Assembly (NCBI GenBank): GCA_038521345.1
Contig: JBCBKU010000015.1
Location: forward strand, 16,194 to 80,193
Direction: 5' to 3'
Source of the DNA: JBCBKU01 sp038521345
GTDB lineage: Bacteria > Pseudomonadota > Alphaproteobacteria > Rhodobacterales > Rhodobacteraceae
DNA length: 64,000 nucleotides
Positions 43,424 to 52,776 of the stretch are shown in pieces. The number at the start of each line of letters is the position of its first letter. Position 1 is the stretch's first letter. The translations under genes were made by a program, and so were the position numbers. Under the pieces are notes generated by a model that saw only the letters and a program-made list of their open reading frames with translations, had not been told where the DNA came from and did not search any database.

Positions 43424-44131
43424 CAGACCGTCAGTCTCAGTCTGTTCCGCTTCGCCTCGGCCGCTGCACGGATCTGGGTTGTCGGGCAAATGGGTGCGGC
43501 CCGACTAGACTTCGCGCGCATGCCCGAGGCCACGTTCTGGAAGTTGTGCGGGTCGGGAACGGATGAGGGTTTCACGCCCATTCCCAACACAGCGGTCTGG
43601 GCCATTCTTGTGGCATGGCCGGACGAGGCAACGGCGCGGCGCATGACATCAGACGCTCCGGTCTTTGGTCGCTGGCGCGCGCGCGCCGCCGAGGACTGGA
43701 CGGTTTTCTTGGCCCCTGCCTCATCTCGCGGCGAATGGTCTGGGGTCGAGCCTTTCGAGCCTGACGGCCCCGAACCTCTGGGGCCGATCGCGGTCCTGAC
43801 CCGCGCCACGGTTCGGCCCACCGTGGTCCCGCGCTTTTGGGGTCGCGCGCCGGCCATTCAGGACGTCATCCGCGATGACCCAAACGTCGCCTTCAAGATC
43901 GGGATCGGCGAGGTACCTTGGTTCCAGCAGGTCACGTTCTCGATCTGGCCAGACATGCCATCGATGACACGATTTGCCCACGCACCGGGCCCCCACGCAG
44001 ACGCCATCCGAGCCGTTCGGGACGGCGGATGGTTCCGTGAAGAGCTTTATGCCCGGTTCCGCGTCCTCGGCGGCACCGGGACCTGGGAAGGCGCTTCGCC
44101 CCTCGCACAGTTTGAGAAGGAAGCTGCATGA
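43421..44131 (+). CDS. crtA: Spheroidene monooxygenase
   Basis: CrtA oxidises spheroidene to spheroidenone under oxygen. Read from ATT 43421 it has 236 residues, the family size, and begins with the expected QTVSLSLFRF...WVVGQMG. Starting at ATG 43490 would remove this conserved segment. Later blocks FWKLCGSGTDEGFTPIPNTAVWAILVAWP and GIGEVPWFQQVTFSIWPD are typical. The stop overlaps bchI (ATGA), so crtA is the first gene of crtA-bchI-bchD-bchO. Confidence 0.92.
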   Translation: MQTVSLSLFRFASAAARIWVVGQMGAARLDFARMPEATFWKLCGSGTDEGFTPIPNTAVWAILVAWPDEATARRMTSDAPVFGRWRARAAEDWTVFLAPASSRGEWSGVEPFEPDGPEPLGPIAVLTRATVRPTVVPRFWGRAPAIQDVIRDDPNVAFKIGIGEVPWFQQVTFSIWPDMPSMTRFAHAPGPHADAIRAVRDGGWFREELYARFRVLGGTGTWEGASPLAQFEKEAA

Positions 44132-45153
44132 AACCGCCATTCCCGTTTTCCGCCATTGTCGGTCAGGACGAAATGAAACAGGCCATGATCCTGACGGCTA
44201 TTGATCCGGGGATCGGTGGTGTTCTTGTTTTTGGCGACCGAGGCACGGGAAAGTCGACGGCGGTACGGGCCTTGGCGGGGCTCTTGCCACCGATCCGACA
44301 GGTTGCGGGTTGCCCGGTGAATTCGGAATCCGTCGAAGCCTGCCCCAAATGGGCGGAAATCGGATCGCGGCGCATCGTGGCCCGACCAACCCCGGTGATT
44401 GATCTGCCTCTTGGCGCGACCGAAGATCGTGTGACCGGAGCCCTCGATATTGAACGTGCTCTGACGCGAGGCGAGAAAGCGTTCGAACCTGGGCTGCTGG
44501 CCCGGGCAAACCGCGGATACCTGTACATCGACGAAGTGAACCTGCTTGAGGATCACATCGTCGATCTGCTGCTCGATGTGGCGCAATCGGGTGAGAACGT
44601 TGTGGAGCGCGAAGGGCTGTCTATCCGTCATGCCGCGCGGTTCGTTCTGGTCGGGTCCGGAAACCCGGAAGAAGGCGAACTTCGACCTCAACTGCTGGAC
44701 CGGTTCGGCCTTTCGGTCGAGGTGACCTCGCCGACCGATGTCGCGGAACGCGTCGAGGTTCTCCGCCGCCGGGACGCGTATGAGACGGACCACGCCCGCT
44801 TCATGAAACGGTGGCGGTCAGCGGACACCAAGCTTCGCAACCGGATCACGAAGGCCAAGGACGCCTTGCCGGAAGTTGAGACACCTGATCAAGCGCTGGC
44901 CGATTGCGCCGAGTTGTGCCTTGCCATCGGATCGGACGGATTGCGCGGAGAGCTTACACTATTGCGGGCCGCGCGCGCGCTTGCCGCGTTCGACGGTGAT
45001 GCCGCCATTTCACGCGCGCATCTTCGGAAAGTCGCTCCGTCGGCGCTGCGCCACCGGCTTCGGCGCGATCCGCTGGACGAGGCGGGGTCGACAAATCGTG
45101 TGGCCCGGGCGATGGGTGACCTGTTCGGAGCTTTTCAGACAGCAGCCGAATGA
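44128..45153 (+). CDS. bchI: Magnesium chelatase ATPase subunit I
   Basis: BchI (341 residues) is the AAA+ motor that drives Mg insertion with BchD and BchH. Walker A is GDRGTGKST (residues 36-44) and Walker B is GYLYIDEVNLLEDH. The arginine-bearing sensor NPEEGELRPQLLDRFGLSVEV is intact. It overlaps crtA at its start and bchD at its end, both as ATGA. Confidence 0.97.
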   Translation: MKPPFPFSAIVGQDEMKQAMILTAIDPGIGGVLVFGDRGTGKSTAVRALAGLLPPIRQVAGCPVNSESVEACPKWAEIGSRRIVARPTPVIDLPLGATEDRVTGALDIERALTRGEKAFEPGLLARANRGYLYIDEVNLLEDHIVDLLLDVAQSGENVVEREGLSIRHAARFVLVGSGNPEEGELRPQLLDRFGLSVEVTSPTDVAERVEVLRRRDAYETDHARFMKRWRSADTKLRNRITKAKDALPEVETPDQALADCAELCLAIGSDGLRGELTLLRAARALAAFDGDAAISRAHLRKVAPSALRHRLRRDPLDEAGSTNRVARAMGDLFGAFQTAAE

Positions 45154-46841
45154 ACCCTCCAGCCACACCCTGGGCCCGGGCGACGCGCGCGCTGGCCTTG
45201 TTTGCCATCGATCCCGCTGGCCTCGGCGGAATCTGGGTCCGCGCCCGATCCGGTCCGGTCAGAGACGCGTTCCTGGCTCTCTTGGAGCAATTGCCCGAGA
45301 CACCGGTGAAAGTGCATCCGGCCATGTCCGACGAAGCGTTGTTCGGCGGCCTTGATATCAACGCGACGCTAACGGCTGGCCGGCCTGTGCAGTCACCCGG
45401 GCTGTTGCAAGGCAGTGTGCCCCTTCTCTTGACCATGGCAGAACGCACCTCGGCTGCACGGGCGGCACGATTGGCCCAATCATTGGACGGCGGGGCGAGC
45501 GCGATTGCTCTTGATGAGGGCGAAGGCTCTGATGAGGGACTGGCCGGGACCCTTGTTGAACGTCTCGGCCTTTTTGTTGAGCTGGACGGTCTACGCCTGG
45601 CCGACGTAGCCGGAGCTTGGGATGAAGGCATTGGTGAGGCCCGGGCGAGGCTCAGCAGTGTCATCATGGACGCGTCCGAGCTGAACGCTTTGGCGGACAC
45701 CGCGGCCCGCCTTGGTATTCGCAGCTTGAGGGCCCCTTTGTTCGCTCGCTCAGCGGCCCGGGCCCATGCCGCGCTTGCAGGCCGCTCTGAAGTCGCACCC
45801 GAGGATCTTGAGATTGCGGTGGCCCTTGCGTTCGGTCACAAAGCTACCCGGCTGCCAGAGCCTGAAGAAGCGCTCGTCTCTCCGGATCCGATGCCGGAAT
45901 GCGCGCGGGATGACAATCCGGCCGGATCCGACGATCCGGACCACGCGTCGAGCGTTCCGGAAGAAGTTCTTTTGCAGGCGGTGGCGGCGGCACTTCCCGC
46001 GGACGTTTTGAAGCGCCTTGCCTCGGGACGCACCCGTTCGCCGCACGGGGGCGGGTCCGGACAAGGGGCACCTCGTTCAGGATCAGCACGCGGCAGGCCC
46101 CTTCCGGCACGACCCGGGCGTCCTTCGGGCGCCGACCGCATAGATGTCTTGGCAACCCTGCGCGCCGCAGCGCCCTGGCAGGGACTGCGGGCAGCACGGC
46201 CGGGCGGCGCTCTTGCCATTCGGAAAGAAGACATCCGCCTTCGGCGAAACGAAGAACGGACGGATCGCTGCCTGATCTTTACCGTGGACGCGTCCGGCAG
46301 CGCGGCGGTTGCGCGCTTGGCCGAAGCGAAGGGAGCCATCGAACACCTGCTGGTCGACGCTTATGCCAGCCGCGACCACGTGGCGCTCGTCGCGTTTCGC
46401 GGGACCGGGGCGGAGATGCTCTTGCCGCCGACGCGGTCGCTCGTCCAGACCAAACGGCGGCTGGCGGCACTACCCGGCGGAGGTGGAACTCCGCTGGCGG
46501 CAGGCCTCGACATGGCAGGCAATGCCGCGGTGCGGGCCCGCAGCAAGGGTATGGCCCCCACCATCATTCTTTTGACGGATGGCCGCGCGAATATCGCAAG
46601 AGATGGCTCGGCCAATCGAGAGCAAGCCGCCGCAGACGCCGAAACCGCCGCCCGAACCGTGCGCGCCTTGGACGTGCCTTCGGTACTGATCGACACGTCC
46701 GTTCGACCGCGGGGCGATCTGGCCGCGTTGTCGGGGACCTTGAACGCGCGCTATGTTCCCTTGCCCCGTGCCGATGGTGCCGACATCGCCAAGACCGTGA
46801 CACAATCCATCGACCACGCGCAGCAAGGTGCGGGCCACTGA
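45150..46841 (+). CDS. bchD: Magnesium chelatase subunit D
   Basis: BchD (563 residues) forms the platform ring with BchI. The N-terminal half is AAA-like but lacks a usable Walker A, as in the family. An acidic/proline linker (about 235-320) precedes a von Willebrand A domain with the MIDAS motif DASGS and LLTDGRANI. The length matches R. capsulatus BchD. The stop overlaps the bchO start as TGATG. Confidence 0.95.
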   Translation: MNPPATPWARATRALALFAIDPAGLGGIWVRARSGPVRDAFLALLEQLPETPVKVHPAMSDEALFGGLDINATLTAGRPVQSPGLLQGSVPLLLTMAERTSAARAARLAQSLDGGASAIALDEGEGSDEGLAGTLVERLGLFVELDGLRLADVAGAWDEGIGEARARLSSVIMDASELNALADTAARLGIRSLRAPLFARSAARAHAALAGRSEVAPEDLEIAVALAFGHKATRLPEPEEALVSPDPMPECARDDNPAGSDDPDHASSVPEEVLLQAVAAALPADVLKRLASGRTRSPHGGGSGQGAPRSGSARGRPLPARPGRPSGADRIDVLATLRAAAPWQGLRAARPGGALAIRKEDIRLRRNEERTDRCLIFTVDASGSAAVARLAEAKGAIEHLLVDAYASRDHVALVAFRGTGAEMLLPPTRSLVQTKRRLAALPGGGGTPLAAGLDMAGNAAVRARSKGMAPTIILLTDGRANIARDGSANREQAAADAETAARTVRALDVPSVLIDTSVRPRGDLAALSGTLNARYVPLPRADGADIAKTVTQSIDHAQQGAGH

Positions 46842-47692
46842 TGGACTGGGCCAAGGACGGCCCGACATGGCCCAACCAAGACAGCTCTCGCTTCGTCGAT
46901 GCCCGTCCCCACCGGTGGCACGTGCAAGTCGCCGGAGAGGGGTCGGACTTGTTGCTCTTGCACGGCGCCGGCGGCGCCACCCAAAGCTGGCGCGGTCTGT
47001 TTCCGCTTCTGCGCCCAAAATACCGGGTCATTGCACCGGATTTGCCGGGGCAGGGGTTCTCGAAGCTGTCTTCGCGGACCAGAGCAGGGTTGCGGGCCAT
47101 GACCGAGGACCTTGGTACCCTTCTGGATCAGGAACGCTGGGCCCCCAAAATCATTGTTGGGCATTCGGCAGGGGCCGTTTTGGGGCTGAACCTCGCACTC
47201 GAACGCGACGTCGGTGCTGTCATCGGATTGAACGCCGCACTGGCACCCTTTGACGGCGTAGCGGGTTGGCTTTTCCCTGTGCTCGCAAAGCTGTTGGCAC
47301 TGAACCCATTCGTTCCGGCCATGTTTGCCCGCGCTGCAGGGACAGAGCGTGGTGCGGAACGCCTGATCGCATCAACGGGTTCAACACTTGATCCGTTGGG
47401 ATTAGCCCTTTACCGGCGGCTTCTGGCGGATCCGGCCCATGTCGACGGCGCGCTTGCCATGATGGCGGCCTGGAACATAGACCACTTGATGACGCGTCTC
47501 GGGGCGATCGGCGGTCGGGTACTCTTGCTGACCGGTGACGCTGATTTGACCGTGCCGCCGTCCGTCAGTGTCGACGTCGCCACGGCGTATCCGCAAATAG
47601 TTCACGAAAGCCTTCCGGGGCTGGGCCATTTGGCCCATGAAGAGGCCCCGGAAACCGTTGCAGCCGCGATCGAGAGGTTTCTGGCCGCATAG
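46841..47692 (+). CDS. bchO: BchO, alpha/beta hydrolase of the bacteriochlorophyll cluster
   Basis: This 283-residue alpha/beta hydrolase has the oxyanion segment LLLHGAGGATQSW and the nucleophile Ser109 in VGHSAGA; candidate Asp and His are in GDADLTVP and GLGHLAHEE. BchO is conserved with bchID and counted as a putative Mg-chelatase accessory protein, but its reaction is not established. Confidence 0.9.
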   Translation: MDWAKDGPTWPNQDSSRFVDARPHRWHVQVAGEGSDLLLLHGAGGATQSWRGLFPLLRPKYRVIAPDLPGQGFSKLSSRTRAGLRAMTEDLGTLLDQERWAPKIIVGHSAGAVLGLNLALERDVGAVIGLNAALAPFDGVAGWLFPVLAKLLALNPFVPAMFARAAGTERGAERLIASTGSTLDPLGLALYRRLLADPAHVDGALAMMAAWNIDHLMTRLGAIGGRVLLLTGDADLTVPPSVSVDVATAYPQIVHESLPGLGHLAHEEAPETVAAAIERFLAA

Positions 47693-47704
47693 TCCAAGGG
47701 TTCG

Positions 47705-50700
47705 CTACTCAGCGGGAACGGCGGCCGCTGTCCGGGTCAGGGGGTGGGGAAGCTTGTCGAGCATCTCTTTCGGACACACCTGAAGGAAGGCGCCGCGCGT
47801 TTCCTCCCAATGGTTGAGTATCTCTTCCGCGCGAACGCTCCCGGTTTCAACAACATGGGCTGCGATGAGTGACTTCAATTCAGCCTCCCAATGCACAACC
47901 TCGACCGGGCCGACGACCAGCGTTTCGACATTCATCAAGGGCAAAGCAATACCTTCGGGATCATAAAGATAAGCCATGCCGCCCGTCATGCCGGCACCGA
48001 AATTTGCACCGATCTCACCCAAGATGACGGCAACGCCACCTGTCATGTATTCGCACCCGTTCGAGCCGCATCCCTCAACCACAACTTTGGCCCCAGAATT
48101 TCGGACAGCAAAGCGTTCTCCGGCACGGCCGGCTGCAAAGAGATGCCCGTCGGTCGCGCCGTAAAGGACCGTGTTGCCGATGATGGTGTTGTCTGCGGCG
48201 GTCAATGGCGAGGCCATCGGGGGCCGGACAACGACTGTACCACCCGAAAGTCCCTTGCCCACGTAATCATTGGCATCGCCCGAGACTTCGAGTTTCAGGC
48301 CCGGCGCCGCAAACGCACCGAGTGACTGTCCGGCAGAGCCTTGAAGCTTGATGTGCAAATGGTCGGGCTGAAGCCCATTACGCATACCAAAGCGCTGGAC
48401 GATGTGGCTTGATGTGCGCGTCCCGATGGTACGATGCGTGTTGCGAACCGCATAGGACAACTGCATCTTCTCTCGATCGTCGAGAAAACGCTGGGCGTCT
48501 TTCACGATTTCCGCGTCGAGCGTATCCGGAACAGCCGTCCGAGCCCGGGAGCGATCATAGGTAATGTCTGTTGCACCATCGACAGTGATCAGAAGCGGGT
48601 TCAGATCGAGATCGTCGAGATGCGCCGCACCGCGTGAGACCTGAGTAAGTAGGTCTGCACGGCCGATAACCTCATCCAGTGACCGTGCTCCGATCTGGCT
48701 AAGGATTTCGCGAACCTCGGTCGCGTAGAATGTGATTAGGTTAACCACTTTGTCTGCGGTTCCCGTGAACTTCTCGCGCAAGGCCTCGTCTTGGGTGCAG
48801 ACACCCACCGGGCAGGTGTTCGACTGGCACTGACGAACCATGATGCAGCCCATTGCGATCAGAGCCGCTGTTCCGATCCCATATTCTTCGGCACCCAGCA
48901 TCGCCGCCATAACGATGTCGCGTCCCGTCCGAAGGCCGCCATCGGTGCGAAGTGTCACTCGTTCGCGCAGGTTGTTCATGGCAAGAACCTGATGCGCCTC
49001 GGTCAAACCCATCTCCCACGGAAGACCGGCGTACTTGATCGAGGTCGCAGGCGATGCGCCGGTCCCACCGTTGTGACCCGAAATGAGGATCACATCCGCC
49101 TTGGCCTTCGCCACACCGGCCGCAATCGTGCCCACGCCCGAAGCCGCGACAAGCTTAACCGTAACCTTGGCCCGCGGATTGATTTGCTTCAGGTCGTAGA
49201 TCAGCTGCGCCAGATCCTCGATCGAGTAGATGTCGTGATGAGGCGGTGGCGAGATCAGTGTCACACCCTTCGTCGAATGTCGTAGCCGCGCGATCAGGTC
49301 CGTGACCTTCATGCCCGGCAGCTGACCACCTTCGCCGGGCTTTGCGCCCTGGGCCACCTTGATCTCAAGTTCCTCGCAATGATTCAAATACTCTGCGGTC
49401 ACGCCAAATCGGCCCGACGCCACCTGCTTAATCTTAGCCGACGGGTTGTCGCCGTTGGGTTCTGGCACAAAGTGCGCTGGATCCTCTCCACCCTCGCCGC
49501 TGTCGGACTTGGCCCCGATCCGATTCATCGCGACGTTCAGCGTCTTGTGCGCCTCGGGGCTGAGCGCGCCAAGCGACATGCCGGGCGTCACAAAGCGTTT
49601 ACGGATCGAGGTGATGCTTTCCACCTCTTCGATGGGAACAGGTGCGCCAAGCGGTTTGATATCCAGTAGGTCGCGCAAGTGAATCGGCGGGTTGGCCCGC
49701 ATCTTGGCCGAGTATTGCTTCCACATCTCGTAGGAAGCACGGGACACAGCCGATTGCATCAGGTGCATCGACGTGGCTTCCCATGCGTGGGTCTCGCCCG
49801 ATCGCCGTGCCTTGTAGAACCCGCCGATCGGAAGAACGTCACCGTCTCCCTGCCATCCAAGTTTGTGGATCTGAAGCGCGTTCCGCTGAATACCCGAAAT
49901 CCCGATTCCCGAGATGCGCGACGGCATGCCCGGGAAGAATTCCGCCACCATTGCCCGGGACAGACCGACGGCCTCGAAGTTGAGACCACCCCGATAGGAC
50001 GAGATCACACTGATCCCCATCTTCGACATGATCTTGAGTAGTCCAGCATCGATCGCTTTGCGGTAGCGCGCGACCGCCTCGGTTAGCGTGCCCTCGGTCA
50101 GGCCACGCGCGATGCGATCGGCGATGCTGTCTTCGGCGAGGTAGGCATTCACCACCGTCGCCCCGCATCCGATCAGAACGGCGAAGTAATGCGGGTCGAC
50201 GCATTCGGCCGAACGCACGTTCAAAGAACAAAAGGTCCGCAAACCCTTCTTCGTAAGCCATGAATGGACCGCCGAAGTGGCCAGGATCATCGGCATCGGC
50301 ACCTTTTCGGCGCATTGATGATGATCGGTTAGAACAATGTGTCCCGCGCCCGAACGCACCGCGTCCTCGGCTTCGGCACGGATACGCGCCAATCCGTCAC
50401 CCAGCGCCCGGGAATCGCCGTCGGCCGGGAAGGTGCAGTCGATCTCTACCATCGGGGCGTTGAAGTTGCGGACGAGTTCGTCGAACTGGGCGTTGCCGAC
50501 AAACGGGCTGTCGAGTGTGAGGATCTCGGTCTGGGAACTGTCCTCGTCGAGCACGTTCTTGAGATTCCCGAACCGGGTCTTCAGACTCATGACGCGGTAT
50601 TCCCGCAAGCTGTCGATCGGTGGGTTGGTGACCTGACTGAAATTCTGCCGAAAGAAATGGCTCAGTGGTCGATACCGTTCGGACAGAACCGCCGACGGGG

Positions 50701-52237
50701 TGTCATCCCCCATCGAGGCGACCAACTCCTTGCCATCCTCGGCCATGGGCGTGAGGATCTGCTCCAATTCCTCAAGCGAATAGCCCGCTGCGATCTGGCG
50801 GCGGCGAAGTTCCGCACCCTCAAACAAAGGTCGCTCGGTAACATCTGCCAGTTCGGCCTCGAGATCGTTGATGCGACCGACCCAATCACCAAACGGCAGT
50901 GCCCGGGCGAGCTTGTCCTTGATCTCGGTGTCGTGGAACAAGAGACCCTTCTTCATGTCCACGGCGAGCATCTGGCCAGGGCCAAGGGCACCTTTTTCGC
51001 GCACGCTGGCCTCGTCGACCGGCACCATGCCGGCTTCGGACCCCGCGATGACCAGCCCGTCGCCCGTGACCACATAGCGCATCGGACGAAGACCGTTCCG
51101 GTCCAGCCCCGCACAAACCCAACGCCCATCTGTCATAGCTAAGGCCGCAGGACCGTCCCAAGGCTCCATCACAGCGTTGCAATAAGCGTACATGTCCCGC
51201 CATGCCGGCGGCAGTTCCACCGCCTGCTTGGACCAGCTTTCCGGAACCAGCATGGTCTTGGCCATGGGCGCCGAGCGACCAGCACGAACAAGAACTTCGA
51301 ACACCGCATCCAGCGCAGCCGAATCCGAGGCCCCGTTGGCGATAATCGGTTTGATGTCCTCGGCCATGTCCCCAAACGTCGACGAGGCCATGCGGATCTC
51401 ATGGCTCTTCATCCAGTTCACGTTGCCCTTCAACGTATTGATTTCGCCGTTATGAGCAAGCATCCGGAAAGGCTGGGCGAGCCACCATTGCGGGAATGTG
51501 TTTGTGGAATAGCGCTGATGATAAAGTGCGAATGCGCTTTCAAAACGCTCATCCAACAGATCAGGGTAGAACTCGGCCACCTGCTCGGCCAGCATCATAC
51601 CCTTGTAGATGATTGACCGGCAGGACAACGAACAAATGTAGAGTTGCGGAATCTGGGCCGCCTGCGCCGCCTTTTCAATGCGGCGGCGAATTACGTAGAG
51701 CTCGCGCTCAAACGTCTCTTCGTCGACGCCCTTTGCGTTCGAAATCAGGATTTGTTCGATTTCCGGCCGCGTTGCATTCGCCTTCTCGCCAAGCACATCG
51801 ATGTTTACGGGCACGTGCCGCCATCCGTAGATGTAGTGACCCATCCGCAGAACCTCGGCTTCAACGATGGTCCTGCAGGTCTCCTGTGCACCGAAGTCGG
51901 TACGGGGCAAGAAGACCTGCCCAACGGCCAGATGCTCGTCCCGAGGTTCGTGTCCGGTGCGCCGGATCTGGTCTCCGAAGAACGCAAACGGAACCTGGAC
52001 ATGAATGCCCGCGCCATCACCGGTCTTGCCATCGGCATCCACGGCCCCCCGATGCCAGACGGCCTTCAGAGCATCGATGCCGTTTTCCACAACTCGGCGG
52101 GACTTCTTTCCATCAATGGCCACCACAAGACCGACGCCGCAAGACGCATGTTCGTCGGTATCCGAATAGAGACCGTGCTTGGCCAGCCACGCACGCTTTT
52201 CGGTTTCCCGTGCAGCCCAATCCTGTTCGAAGGTCAT
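47705..52237 (-). CDS. gltB: Glutamate synthase (NADPH) large subunit
   Basis: GltB releases ammonia from glutamine and adds it to 2-oxoglutarate. The 1510-residue chain has a propeptide of 32 residues before Cys33 (HASCGVGLV), the N-terminal nucleophile of the glutaminase domain. The [3Fe-4S] cysteines are in CIMVRQCQSNTCPVGVC, followed by the GXGXG beta-helix domain. It ends 12 bases from bchO in convergent orientation, with little room for terminators. Its start overlaps the GFA-family stop (ATGA). Confidence 0.97.
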   Translation of the reverse strand: MTFEQDWAARETEKRAWLAKHGLYSDTDEHASCGVGLVVAIDGKKSRRVVENGIDALKAVWHRGAVDADGKTGDGAGIHVQVPFAFFGDQIRRTGHEPRDEHLAVGQVFLPRTDFGAQETCRTIVEAEVLRMGHYIYGWRHVPVNIDVLGEKANATRPEIEQILISNAKGVDEETFERELYVIRRRIEKAAQAAQIPQLYICSLSCRSIIYKGMMLAEQVAEFYPDLLDERFESAFALYHQRYSTNTFPQWWLAQPFRMLAHNGEINTLKGNVNWMKSHEIRMASSTFGDMAEDIKPIIANGASDSAALDAVFEVLVRAGRSAPMAKTMLVPESWSKQAVELPPAWRDMYAYCNAVMEPWDGPAALAMTDGRWVCAGLDRNGLRPMRYVVTGDGLVIAGSEAGMVPVDEASVREKGALGPGQMLAVDMKKGLLFHDTEIKDKLARALPFGDWVGRINDLEAELADVTERPLFEGAELRRRQIAAGYSLEELEQILTPMAEDGKELVASMGDDTPSAVLSERYRPLSHFFRQNFSQVTNPPIDSLREYRVMSLKTRFGNLKNVLDEDSSQTEILTLDSPFVGNAQFDELVRNFNAPMVEIDCTFPADGDSRALGDGLARIRAEAEDAVRSGAGHIVLTDHHQCAEKVPMPMILATSAVHSWLTKKGLRTFCSLNVRSAECVDPHYFAVLIGCGATVVNAYLAEDSIADRIARGLTEGTLTEAVARYRKAIDAGLLKIMSKMGISVISSYRGGLNFEAVGLSRAMVAEFFPGMPSRISGIGISGIQRNALQIHKLGWQGDGDVLPIGGFYKARRSGETHAWEATSMHLMQSAVSRASYEMWKQYSAKMRANPPIHLRDLLDIKPLGAPVPIEEVESITSIRKRFVTPGMSLGALSPEAHKTLNVAMNRIGAKSDSGEGGEDPAHFVPEPNGDNPSAKIKQVASGRFGVTAEYLNHCEELEIKVAQGAKPGEGGQLPGMKVTDLIARLRHSTKGVTLISPPPHHDIYSIEDLAQLIYDLKQINPRAKVTVKLVAASGVGTIAAGVAKAKADVILISGHNGGTGASPATSIKYAGLPWEMGLTEAHQVLAMNNLRERVTLRTDGGLRTGRDIVMAAMLGAEEYGIGTAALIAMGCIMVRQCQSNTCPVGVCTQDEALREKFTGTADKVVNLITFYATEVREILSQIGARSLDEVIGRADLLTQVSRGAAHLDDLDLNPLLITVDGATDITYDRSRARTAVPDTLDAEIVKDAQRFLDDREKMQLSYAVRNTHRTIGTRTSSHIVQRFGMRNGLQPDHLHIKLQGSAGQSLGAFAAPGLKLEVSGDANDYVGKGLSGGTVVVRPPMASPLTAADNTIIGNTVLYGATDGHLFAAGRAGERFAVRNSGAKVVVEGCGSNGCEYMTGGVAVILGEIGANFGAGMTGGMAYLYDPEGIALPLMNVETLVVGPVEVVHWEAELKSLIAAHVVETGSVRAEEILNHWEETRGAFLQVCPKEMLDKLPHPLTRTAAAVPAE

Positions 52238-52686
52238 TGTGACGTCTCCTTGGTTTCCGGGGCGCGGGACCGCGCCTCAATGTCGGCTTGCGTCATCTGC
52301 CCCGCACCAGCCCAGTGCGGCAGCCAGTCCGGCCGATGGTCCGTGTAAATCTCCATCGCGACCGTCAACTGGGATTGTTCGTGCAGTAGGCCCACGGCGA
52401 TCCCGGCGATGTCGTGTTTCTGTCGCCGCCAATAGAGAGTCGTCCCGCAAACTTTACAGAACGCCCGCTCGCCCCAATCACTGGCGTGGTAGGTCCCGAC
52501 ATGCTCCCCCCCGGAGAGTTCAAGATCGGAAACTCGTACGGTGAAGAGAGGGCCGCCCCCGGTCCAGCGCTGGCATTGGGTGCAGTGGCAGGCAAGTATG
52601 GTCGGGGCACGCAACCGGGCTGACACCGTGACGGCGCCACAAAGGCATCCGCCCCTCACAACGTCTGATGGTTCCCGTTCGGTCAT
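52234..52686 (-). CDS. GFA-family zinc protein (CENP-V/GFA domain)
   Basis: The 150-residue product has the GFA cysteine pattern: GGCLCGAV (about 13-20), ACHCTQCQR (about 33-41) and FCKVCGTTLYW (about 76-86). The family includes a glutathione-dependent formaldehyde-activating enzyme, but most members have no known substrate. It lies between gltD and gltB and is translationally coupled to gltB by ATGA overlap, which is an unusual place for it. Confidence 0.88.
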   Translation of the reverse strand: MTEREPSDVVRGGCLCGAVTVSARLRAPTILACHCTQCQRWTGGGPLFTVRVSDLELSGGEHVGTYHASDWGERAFCKVCGTTLYWRRQKHDIAGIAVGLLHEQSQLTVAMEIYTDHRPDWLPHWAGAGQMTQADIEARSRAPETKETSQ

Positions 52687-52776
52687 CTCTCTTGTTCCAC
52701 GATCTGTCGTTCGGAGGTCTCAAATGCCTGCAGGCACGACTTGGTACACGGGTGCACGTTCGGCGGATGGACGCGT

